A stretch of 64,000 nt of DNA, from positions 925,501 through 989,500 of the forward strand of contig LSRY02000001.1 in assembly GCA_001643675.2 (NCBI GenBank), given 5' to 3'. Source of the DNA: Monocercomonoides exilis (taxonomy: Eukaryota; Preaxostyla; Oxymonadida; Polymastigidae). Shown in pieces: positions 54,401-61,947 of the stretch. How positions within the stretch are numbered: position 1 is the stretch's first letter; each line of letters starts with the position of its first letter. Made by a program: the position numbers and the translations under genes. The notes beneath the pieces were generated by a model. The model worked only from the letters and a program-made list of their open reading frames with translations. It searched no databases and was not told the DNA's origin.

Positions 54401-55392
54401 TTGATGATACAAATTCTTCATCAACTTCCGACTCTGACTTTTATAACAACATGGAATCCAATGACCCCACTCCTTCTTTTTGCAAATGGAACGACGGATG
54501 CTTAGTTATTTCACATTCATCAGCCTCCATCGACAACTCAACATTCATCAATTCATCGATCGGCGGTATCAAAATTGAAGGCTTGTCTTATGTGAAGATA
54601 TATGACATCAAGTTTTTGAACAACAGTGCAGGCGATGAGAGCTATCCATCGGTCCATCACAACATCATATGCTCGGGACAGATCTCATCCACTTTGGAGA
54701 TCATTTCGATACAAAATGGAAGCGATGGATACGAAGATACAGGCTCGCTGTGGCTGCTGAATGAAGGATGCACTTTGTTCGGAAACATCTCACATACCAG
54801 ATCTTCTCTTTATTTCATTCCTCGGCCAATGAGCGTGGAGAAAATTGACCATCCATCGAATGATTCGAATGTTGTTCGATTGAAAGTGACTGGAGAAATG
54901 CTCATTCCGTGCGGGATGTGTCTAGCTGTGTGTTGGGTTAAAGACGACATAGAAAGCGATTATATAATATATTCAATGACTCCAACTGAAAACGACAGCG
55001 AGGCAATGGCAACATGCGACGTATTGGCATCTGACCTCATTTTGGGCAATAACGATTCGATATGCATCAGACTTCTCTATCGAAATAATCAAGGGAAAAT
55101 GAATTGCGTATCTGATCCTGTAATTTATGCAAAAGCAGATAATAAAACAGATCCAAACAGAAAGGAGTCTTTATCCACCAAAACGATAATTGTGATTGTC
55201 GTGTTGTCTGTAGTCGCAGTAGCTGTAACTGTCTCGTGTGTTGTTTTCGTAATATTCTTAGTTCTAAAGAACAATAGAAAGGACTATGTTGCCATTGGAG
55301 ATGGTGATGAGAAGAAGCATCGGTCGAAACATAGAAAGAATAAAAAGAAAAGATCCATTAAGGACGATTTTACGAAGTATCAAATAAATTAA
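48433..55392 (+). CDS. Giant type I membrane protein with beta-helix ectodomain (2319 aa)
   Basis: It is a paralogue of the 20.6-26.9 kb gene. A hydrophobic signal peptide (MFIFICCLFSIISLIRC) is followed by a Cys/Ser/Asn-rich beta-helix ectodomain of about 2200 residues. Four CG-x-PC modules start near residues 465 (CGKENTPC), 889 (CGSAMAPC), 1417 (CGIPQSTPC) and 1768 (CGLKQFPC), each preceded by a V-x-V-S-x-x-G-like strand and followed by a short helix. Rungs with 'GGA' turns (NGGALHF, GKGGAF, NGGAVFL, GKGGGL) recur, as in Pmp-like passenger domains. A membrane helix lies at about 2251-2278 (VIVVLSVVAVAVTVSCVVFV), followed by a 44-residue, very basic tail. Intronless. The first ATG in frame is 48433; an upstream ATG at 48423 is out of frame. 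Surface adhesion or coat function is inferred. Confidence 0.87.
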   Translation: MFIFICCLFSIISLIRCVETNLNGSSLFGNSQTFILDDESRALQEIDNKFFLSFSKCCSDEVNLSKKVSISSHISFNNSDGISFCSRNSLPRSKVFLQMSQTIKENEISLIINWKTLCFYNVDICSILGSSLSASFMPPSFISSFFKINISFSQLSFKHDFLFCQPFHFLYVQNGELFLNSVNSSFCQGIVACSLITCYDYTSVASQKTAFLSYSLNHGSLIEIPKHKIELNCCDFSDTTTRTASLIEFCAGNDTLEVDINNCSFVNCSCLETQNGGALHFSSQSACSFLSINTSFFDKCSSPNGKGGAFSVDFPSSNRIKIHQTSVFGSQNSAICGQSFYICCNNLFEIVESNKDFFNQKSLAQVQFPFTLHSCNILHSQFWGNDDIFTEPVSLYLLAYKSGFCSFCSEFYSDEKEELRSHHDSSSFASEERHTVHFSNPSHPTVPKHVPTVVVSENGKDADDCGKENTPCATLHKAIARLDHLAANPTIQIKDQVDVSKEVQIDLLTILVEGMDNVNTKYRISLNKNLVTDDEQGTAIQLASSVIMKQVEIVTPSSFSNHNHAPTTIILCGDGSFTALLSHVTFIIEENSNENEEFLSNEIMQSKDHLYKEEANRSPTPALFKEAQLLYYNFFTVMSGNLILECCSLDCSNTNIEFGESFLLDYAQDSSLILTQCSFSSISQSEGSLIFNKHGPISLNGTVFKDITSKKKMTDGSGGAVISGYDTKKSLGVIIENCSFDGCSTSQATNGGAVFLESSFRDSSFECRKNVSVKNCKCERNGGKGGGMYLQFYHTNQISFSKEMKFLNNFASIGHHLFIYCMSIPSLVNATSFSFIANDNSLRNEANGFMGIGLEQDVKENLDFLWFIIGYKGTNVCLSDDGNDDLIYCGSAMAPCLTLEKAKERFSHTADEETKIISVSMTFTLPCDYKWVHAAKNEEIGENVEEEISSTSALNVNFKNVKLNSILKNDQPFLIFQRSVVMNSESTGYINNPGNMEIEDLHFRAPSAFESNAQKGSPVPTALVSSAVEDGSLKMNHLTIVILKKTDSDDASAIEQQDYSIVRVERGTFKMVDLTIDRYSRPVFLRPLFDLGAEVKVERLDTMFIYNTTNYMSFVTPNTHQLEIGPLTLYYDIAENQAWINSVETEETVNFRIAFILSYFCECGNGVDGCLFHIGRCGKGSSVRISNSVFTKIISTGSGGPIFADIEGNVTLEIFDCDFEGCGCKDGGNGNGGCVYVRLTDTSLLKITDCSFYNSFALNGGSIYLFLAKSSKQELCETLKYNEWSENTTGNLCKDLQNSSDSNNSEYFFNEEIHENNEYESKATQENKTLSDGNCIFTCCYFNNCTCNVSGPLLFYRTHQTYREAVNPFDEKSFGSDNQNQIFIEASDKSDYDADWLHLGSTQRFVSQNHGIDSEYCGIPQSTPCKTISEAVKNSPIWLRCLVQVVEKEYVLTEGPVRIDFECGEVSCSSAGFTTITSNLEKNCESLFVFCGKSSIDFKFFDLSFNNTRDTVRRCSFMSVVEHSFVSCYSLTISALSDESFEVNFVRIEEGSMAMNNSIFVGLRLSNSLVKSTNADIIYYSLTNITACSTSSKSDSLVAIHHEDKGSSCEVLFEYCTFTKAFADNNEKGGLLFLDYTSRSQNFKISKSVLNNVSCESKEYGKGGGLHIVGHADGKESINVHLNSIEFLSCSAFLGKDIFILCPRKEFMTPFMWNFDMEPMYNQDNMMMLQTTEEGNEDIIDLMKYPSVLLFKSNELHVSEGGEDSIRCGLKQFPCCTINEAISHCVEGESCIISVDGITEMFDHLDLTMTTPIIFTSLFSQEAAEIFTPSAISSLENTIVRCTGLCDFNNVCILYECINCDDCVLLYCFGGELSIVKSKIAPSPHSGEGSVPSPLILVSSGILFTRDLTVVGISSDSFSRSTEAFSPRSSVVPDGSQKSSGMHKHFDLSNGRDNFGNIHFINRNFIGDQSFNNLGLKSHSLYRSSFSSLLDDTNSSSTSDSDFYNNMESNDPTPSFCKWNDGCLVISHSSASIDNSTFINSSIGGIKIEGLSYVKIYDIKFLNNSAGDESYPSVHHNIICSGQISSTLEIISIQNGSDGYEDTGSLWLLNEGCTLFGNISHTRSSLYFIPRPMSVEKIDHPSNDSNVVRLKVTGEMLIPCGMCLAVCWVKDDIESDYIIYSMTPTENDSEAMATCDVLASDLILGNNDSICIRLLYRNNQGKMNCVSDPVIYAKADNKTDPNRKESLSTKTIIVIVVLSVVAVAVTVSCVVFVIFLVLKNNRKDYVAIGDGDEKKHRSKHRKNKKKRSIKDDFTKYQIN

Positions 55393-56300
55393 TTATTCAT
55401 CTTATAATCTTTTTAAATGTGTATATTCTTCTTTTTGTAAAATAAATTTCAATTTTCCTTTCCTCTTTGAGAATTATTTTTATTTATTGTTTGTGTGATA
55501 ACCATATGAGTATTTGTAACTTTGCAATGATATTTTTTCGTTCGGCTATTATTTGCATAATTTGGTTTTATTTGATGGTGCTCCATAAATAATTGTTATA
55601 TACCTAGCCAATTATTTTGCACATTAGCTGTTTTGCTTTTGTCATTGAGAATTCTGTATTTTTTCATCAATTTTAATTTTAAAGTCAAAAGATTCAAATG
55701 GTTTTTTAACATTTCGTTTTTTTTTTAATAAGTTTTTCTTTTTTTCACTTTTCTTTTCTTTTTTGAACTTCATCAGAACTGATATTTTCCGAAGGCCTAT
55801 TTTTGTATTTTGCATTGAAGAGAAAAATATCAAATTAATATTAAACCACATTTACCTTCAAACAAAAAAATACTACAAAAAATCATAATCAAATTGAAAA
55901 GAGAATTTTTTCGTTTTTGAAACTCTCCGTTTTTGATCAGATAAAATCGATCGGAGACTGTTGACCAAAAATGGGCAAATTTTTAATTTCTTGAATTATT
56001 GATATTTATCTTTTTTTTAAATAGTTTATTGGAAACAATAAAAGAACATTAATAATTTTCGAAAGTAGTTAAGTTCTTAAATTCGCTTTTTCTTCACAAA
56101 TGTGTTAAACCACATATTATGCTCATTAATAATATATATATAAGTTATGATAATCATTTGTTGTTATTTCAATCATTGTAATTCCTTAAATTATAATGGG
56201 ACATAATATTTAATTTTTGGAATTGTTTACTGTCAAATTGCCAAAAACTTTTTATTTTATTATACATAGCATAGCTGATTTTTTGTGCACGTGATGAAAT
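55393..56300. other. AT-rich intergenic region
   Basis: About 900 bp with homopolymer A and T runs. A minus-strand ORF at 55851-55642 is Lys-rich and compositional. It must contain the terminator of the surface gene and the promoter of the next gene; neither is recognisable. Confidence 0.5.
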
Positions 56301-59300
56301 ATGTCCAGTTTTGATACAAGTCTTTCAATATCTCCAATTATACCAATCTCTAAAAATGAACATAACCATGAAATCTGTAATTCATCTTCAGAAAAAATTG
56401 TTAAAATTCAAAATTCGGATGCTTTTCCAACTGAATCATCTCCTGTTAAGCGTTATAAGTCTGAGACTAATTCATTCAATTCTTCACAAAAAAGAAAATT
56501 TCAAAACAGTATTTCATCCAATTTAGAAAAGCAAAATACTAAAAAAGAGCCTCAAGTTATCCTTCATCCTTCTTTACAGCATCTTTATATACAAGATTCT
56601 GAATTACCGTCAAATCGCAAAGACTCACAGCGAGCAATGCTTAAAGGAAGTTCTTTGAAGCCAAATGCGAGCAAGAGTCCAGCGAATACTGCTCAATATA
56701 ATTTAACAATAAAAGGTACTAAGAAAATGTCGAATTATAGCAAAGCTAACAATTATTCGTCAAATAATAGAACATATGGCTCTCGTTCAAAAAACAAAGT
56801 TAAGAATGAGAAATCAAAAGAAGCGAATAATCCATTCTCAGCAACACCACATCGTTTGATATATTCTAAAGATGTTTTGGGTCGCATTAAACAGAGTCGG
56901 ATCATTGATGAAAAGAAACTTTTACAAATCTACCATAGCGATAATTCTGATGAAGTTGTATCGAAAAGAAAATATGACAGAGAAGGCTCCATTTCCGAGA
57001 AATATAGGCGCTTGAAACATCTTTCTATCGAATATGTGATAGATCCAAATTACACAGAAAGTTCATCTGAAGGAACAACAGAAATTTCTGAATCTGAGCA
57101 AGAGTCGGATTTGAACGATGAAGTTGAAAGAGACCAAAGCCAAGATTTGGTAGGAGAAGATGACAATGACAAACAATATGATTTGAAAAGAGAACTCAGC
57201 GATTTTGAAGGAGATCTACATGTCGCTCCAGTTGATGAAGAGCTAGACCATTCAGATTCGCTTGGCTCACTCGCATCTTCCATTTCTGCTTCCAGTCAGT
57301 CAGAAAACAAACATCAGACAACTTACGCAGGAGGTCTTAATGATATCACAGGCAGTTTATTTGACACTGAACGTGAGCTACGGACGATGTCGAACTGCAC
57401 ATCTGTTGCTGCAACGCCCACTGCCACGCCAGCTTCAACCAGCCGTCCTTCCGAGCCATTTCTCCACATCATTTCCTCCAATCTCGGAGCTGATTATTCT
57501 GCTGCTCCTAATTTGTCGTCTACTCTTCCTTCTGCTTCTTCTTCTTCGTTTGGGAAACACAACATTTCTCGATTATCATCAACAACCACTTCTGCACTTG
57601 GTAGAGGCTCTTTTCTCGATTCACCTGAAACCACGCCATCTTCGCATCATTTCGCAGGAATAGAATTGCCTGACAGCACAAGTGAACCTCATCAAAGAAT
57701 GCAGCATAGTGAAATGCACACGAAAACAGCAGATTTCCGAAAGAAGATGTGGGAAAGGAAAGAAGGCGGGATTCAGAACGAGCGGCCCAGGGGCACAGAG
57801 CGATGGAGCGCTGCGGAGATGATCCGAGTGAAGAACAGGATGAGACAGAGGAGGATGAAGGCAGCAAAGGAGGAGATGGTGCAAACGCTGTGGAAGCTGA
57901 CAGAAGCTCCATCGCTCCTGCTGGACAGAACAAGAAGACTGATAGGCACAAAGAGAAGATTTGATGGCAGTGGAGGAGAAAATGAGGGTGAAGAAGCAAA
58001 AATGGAGGATGGACTAGAAAGAGCAAGGAGTCAGAGGGAAAGTTCTGGATATGGAAGAGCAATGGCTTATGAATCAAAGCATGCGATCAATGATCGAACT
58101 GATCAGGAAAGAGAAAATCAGTTGAAAACTTCTGCTCCACACACACAAAGTGACAGAAAAGACAGATCATATAGTTCAAATTTTACAAGTGAAGCATCAG
58201 CAGACGACAAAAGTCAAATTAATGAAAATGCTTCATCTGCTCTTTCTGAAAGGGATGAAGAAAACAATCTGAAACACACTTCACCACTAACTTCATCTCC
58301 ATTTTTGTCCACTCCAAACAGACGCAAAAGTTCGTTTGCTTCGTCACACACTTCACATAATGATACAAACACTGAGATGCAAACATCAACTTATTCATCT
58401 TCTCAAAACGCCAACTCTTCTTCATCTCACATGTCAAATGAACCGTTCCATGCAACAGTCATTGACACTCCTCTTTCTTCACACATTTCTCCCACATCAA
58501 ATACATACATAACTGCAGATCCAAACACAGTGGCTTCTTCTTCTTCTTCTTCTTCTGAACAATCATTCAACCACAATATCTCATCGCCCACCTCAAAAAC
58601 TCCTATTCCTCAGCTGAATCTAATCCATTCTTTGTCTCTTGCAACTCCTTCACTGATAACTCCAGTTAACACACAAGGCACTCCAAACACTCCATCTTCT
58701 TCAGGTCGGATTTCTTCATCGCAACTACAACCTTTAAGTAAAAACACTGTTTTCTCTTCTTCATCAACGGCTTATGCTTCTGGTAATTCTTCGTCTTCAT
58801 TTTTGCTAACACCTGTGGCGGGACATGGAATGAGTCAAGGATCTTCTTCCTCAAGCTCTCCATTTAGTTCAAACATTTTGGATACACTTCAGTTGAATGA
58901 GCTAAATGTGACAATGAAAGAAGAGAATTGTGACAAAATTGATGGGATAAGGAAAGGAAGTGATGAAGCTGAGGATAAGTTGGATAATAAGCAGTTAGGC
59001 TTGGTTGAAGATAATAGAGAGGGTAATAACCTTTCTGAGAATGATAAAATTTTTCATTCGGATTATGAAAATGAAACAAGAAAGGAAGATGAACAGGGAA
59101 AATATGTTTCTGACTTTGGAAAGCAGCCATTTGAAGCTCAAATGGAAAGGACGCTTTTTCGGAATGAAGAAGCAAATGTATTGAAAGTGGCTGAAAATAC
59201 GAATAAAATGATTGAAAATAGAGAAAAGCTCGAAAGAAATGAAAATGTTGATGAGAAAAAGGGTGTAACAACTGGGCAAACAACTGATATGGAAAAATAT

Positions 59301-61571
59301 CAAAGTGAAACAGACAAAACGGAAGTTGCAAGACAATTTTCTTTGAACAGTGACAAATCTGTTGATGAACATGAATCGACGTCAAATACAACAGAACAGC
59401 AACAATCAGACTCATCAAATGAGATGGCAGTGAATTCATTGACAATAACTGGAAATTCGAAGAAAGCAGATGAAAATGCTCATCCAACAAACAACGAGAA
59501 TATCACTTTGTATTCAGAAGCAGCAAAAGAAAACACGATTCAGAATACAACTATTAAAGTTCCTCCATTAAGCCGTGCATTTAGTTCCACTTCTTCTTCT
59601 TCTGCTTCTGCATCTTCTTTGCAAAATTATTCCAGCAACCGCCAATTCAGCTCCTCAATTCAACGACCTCGCTTCACTCCTTCCTTTTCCTCTCGTTTTC
59701 CTTCCACTTCCAGAACAACTAGAAATCTTCCTTTATCTTCATTATCCTCTTCTTCCTCTTCTTCCTCATATTTTTCTTCTTCTTCTTCTTCTTCTTCTTC
59801 TTCTTCTTCTCATCTTCCCTCCATCACGGTCCCTGTGACTTGTCCAATGTCTGTTGTCACCATTCAACTCGAAGGCGGTTTTGACGATGGATCTGATCCG
59901 TCTTTTGTGGATGGAGAAGTTGTGTGGCATGCAGAAGAAGATGAAGCAGAAGTTGAGGCAGAAATAGAGGCAATGAAAAATACTGATGCAAACTTTCAAT
60001 TGTTTTCGGAAACGAAGCGTGGAAACAGAGCTGAAGAGACAAAGAGAACGGAACGTGAAAGGTTGAAATTCAACAGAAAAGAGAAAGTGGAAGGAAGAAA
60101 AGCAACTGATAAGTCTTTTCTCAGAGGAGAAAAAGAAGGAAATGATGGAGCTTTAAAGGCAGAAGAGAAGGAAAATGATGAAAGAAGACCGAAAACATCG
60201 CCTGAGACAAGAAGGATTTCGAAGCTGATGTTTGGCGATGCTACAAAAACTACAATAAGAGCAGGTTTGAATGAAAATTCAAAGAAATCAGACATTTCAG
60301 AGGAAATTAATGCAGCAGGGTCCATTTTAAGCAGTCGAAGGCTCACAAGCAGAGCAAATGAAAGAGAAGACGAAAGAGAAGAATGTGACGATATTTTGTT
60401 CTCAACACCTCAGTCAACAGTGAGAAAGAGAGGGAAAGAAAGAGAACAGCTGTTCATTGGAGAGAGCGGAAGAGCAAGAAAGGAAAAACTGCTGACAAGG
60501 CGATTCGAAGAACACGCAAACACATTCAGAACCAAAAATGTTGGAAAAGAAGAAGAAGAAGAAGAAGGTTTTGGTGATGATGATGATGAAGCACACGAGA
60601 AGAAGCAGACGATGCAGCGAGCGAAGGACAAAGCACTGCCGCCAGCTCAGCTGCACGAAGGGCGAAGGAAGCAGCGGAATGTGCTGTCGGCTGTCACTTA
60701 CTCTTCTCCTTCTGTCACTTCCAACGTGCGCCACACTGTCGCCCCTGGAAGAGCACATACAAGCGCTTCGCTGCTTCGCCCCGCAGACTCGAAGCTGAAG
60801 AGAAATCAGTCGTTTCATGCAGCAAATGCAACTTCAGGGCGCTCTTCTTTAATGGCTTCTTCTCCTTCCTCCTCTTCTTTCGCTCCTTCGCCTTCTCCTT
60901 CTCCTTCGCCTTCTGCTTCTCGTTCTTATTCTTCCACTTCTTTGTCGATGTTTTCTCCTTTTCCTTCTCGCCCAACCAATTCAATCACATCACGCACGCT
61001 TGCTGTTCATACTCCACCTTCTTCTTCTGAATCCATTGCTTCTTCTACTTCTGCCAAGACGCACAAAACAAAAGCTACTCCAACACCATCTGCACCAAGC
61101 ACTCCTCCTCCTTCTCTTCGCAAGTGGGAAAAAGGAGATGAAGGTTTGATAACAATGACAGCAGCAGCAGCAATTGGATCTGGCTCTGCTTCAGCCACAT
61201 TGCAGAGGCATCACACAGTTCATGGAGATCTTTCTTATCGCAATCAGAGGAACGCACAAAGAGGAAACACAGAATATTTATCTGTTCTTATGTCTCCTCC
61301 TCTTCCCCTTCCTCCTTCGAATTATCCTTCTCAACAGCAACTTCATTCTTCTTCATTATCTCCATCTCCATCTCCCATTCCCACTGCCCGTTCATCATCC
61401 ACACACCCATCTCCACTTCATCAGCCTTCCTCTATCACTTCACCAAAAGAGAGCAATGCAGCACCTGATGCTCTTCCTCTTCCTCTTCCTCTTCCAACAC
61501 AGCCACCTGCTAAGTCAAGAATCCCTTTCAATCTGTTCCACACCCCTCGCCTTCCGAGGCAGTCGTTCTAA
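56301..61571 (+). CDS. Giant Ser-rich, largely disordered protein (1756 aa)
   Basis: One uninterrupted exon. The N-terminal 200 residues are Asn/Ser/Lys-rich (SPVKRYKSETNSF). An acidic/Ser region follows, then a basic helical block at about residues 478-560 (FRKKMWERKEGG, MIRVKNRMRQRRMKAAKEE) that could bind nucleic acid or protein. After long Ser/Thr/Pro stretches comes a Glu/Lys/Asn-rich section (880-1090). Next are a Ser run and a less biased island (VVTIQLEGGFDDGSDPSFVD, about 1183), then a charged coil, and a Pro/Ser-rich C-terminus ending in RIPFNLFHTPRLPRQ. No signal peptide or membrane helix. Its many Ser-Pro sites would suit phospho-regulation. It shares composition, but no recognised domain, with the 34.8-39.8 kb protein. 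Function unknown. Confidence 0.75.
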   Translation: MSSFDTSLSISPIIPISKNEHNHEICNSSSEKIVKIQNSDAFPTESSPVKRYKSETNSFNSSQKRKFQNSISSNLEKQNTKKEPQVILHPSLQHLYIQDSELPSNRKDSQRAMLKGSSLKPNASKSPANTAQYNLTIKGTKKMSNYSKANNYSSNNRTYGSRSKNKVKNEKSKEANNPFSATPHRLIYSKDVLGRIKQSRIIDEKKLLQIYHSDNSDEVVSKRKYDREGSISEKYRRLKHLSIEYVIDPNYTESSSEGTTEISESEQESDLNDEVERDQSQDLVGEDDNDKQYDLKRELSDFEGDLHVAPVDEELDHSDSLGSLASSISASSQSENKHQTTYAGGLNDITGSLFDTERELRTMSNCTSVAATPTATPASTSRPSEPFLHIISSNLGADYSAAPNLSSTLPSASSSSFGKHNISRLSSTTTSALGRGSFLDSPETTPSSHHFAGIELPDSTSEPHQRMQHSEMHTKTADFRKKMWERKEGGIQNERPRGTERWSAAEMIRVKNRMRQRRMKAAKEEMVQTLWKLTEAPSLLLDRTRRLIGTKRRFDGSGGENEGEEAKMEDGLERARSQRESSGYGRAMAYESKHAINDRTDQERENQLKTSAPHTQSDRKDRSYSSNFTSEASADDKSQINENASSALSERDEENNLKHTSPLTSSPFLSTPNRRKSSFASSHTSHNDTNTEMQTSTYSSSQNANSSSSHMSNEPFHATVIDTPLSSHISPTSNTYITADPNTVASSSSSSSEQSFNHNISSPTSKTPIPQLNLIHSLSLATPSLITPVNTQGTPNTPSSSGRISSSQLQPLSKNTVFSSSSTAYASGNSSSSFLLTPVAGHGMSQGSSSSSSPFSSNILDTLQLNELNVTMKEENCDKIDGIRKGSDEAEDKLDNKQLGLVEDNREGNNLSENDKIFHSDYENETRKEDEQGKYVSDFGKQPFEAQMERTLFRNEEANVLKVAENTNKMIENREKLERNENVDEKKGVTTGQTTDMEKYQSETDKTEVARQFSLNSDKSVDEHESTSNTTEQQQSDSSNEMAVNSLTITGNSKKADENAHPTNNENITLYSEAAKENTIQNTTIKVPPLSRAFSSTSSSSASASSLQNYSSNRQFSSSIQRPRFTPSFSSRFPSTSRTTRNLPLSSLSSSSSSSSYFSSSSSSSSSSSSHLPSITVPVTCPMSVVTIQLEGGFDDGSDPSFVDGEVVWHAEEDEAEVEAEIEAMKNTDANFQLFSETKRGNRAEETKRTERERLKFNRKEKVEGRKATDKSFLRGEKEGNDGALKAEEKENDERRPKTSPETRRISKLMFGDATKTTIRAGLNENSKKSDISEEINAAGSILSSRRLTSRANEREDEREECDDILFSTPQSTVRKRGKEREQLFIGESGRARKEKLLTRRFEEHANTFRTKNVGKEEEEEEGFGDDDDEAHEKKQTMQRAKDKALPPAQLHEGRRKQRNVLSAVTYSSPSVTSNVRHTVAPGRAHTSASLLRPADSKLKRNQSFHAANATSGRSSLMASSPSSSSFAPSPSPSPSPSASRSYSSTSLSMFSPFPSRPTNSITSRTLAVHTPPSSSESIASSTSAKTHKTKATPTPSAPSTPPPSLRKWEKGDEGLITMTAAAAIGSGSASATLQRHHTVHGDLSYRNQRNAQRGNTEYLSVLMSPPLPLPPSNYPSQQQLHSSSLSPSPSPIPTARSSSTHPSPLHQPSSITSPKESNAAPDALPLPLPLPTQPPAKSRIPFNLFHTPRLPRQSF

Positions 61572-61947
61572 TTTGACTTGAGTTCAATTATTTATCTGGT
61601 GTTGTTATCTTGTTGCGAAATTGTGTATGTAAGTTTCTTTATTTTTCTTTTTTTCATTTAAAAAGAATTTGTCATTGCGTTTTGTACTCTAAGTTGTTTT
61701 ATTCATCGTCTTCTTTTTTTAAGCAAATTACAAATTTTCATAAATGATTGAAGTTAAAAATAAAAAAAACAACTTTTTATTTTTTGAGTTGCTTCAAATA
61801 TTGAAAGATTTGCTTCTTAACAAGAGTGCAAATCTTCTGAAGGAGTAAAATCTATAAATAAGAAATAATAAAATAATGAATTACATTTCTTAACTTCAAA
61901 AACTTTGTAAAAACATTCTCTTCTTCTTATGTAAATCCTCATTTCCT
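61572..61947. other. Region between convergent genes (376 bp)
   Basis: AT-rich; shared 3' flanks of the Ser-rich gene (plus) and the armadillo gene (minus). Nothing else seen. Confidence 0.5.
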
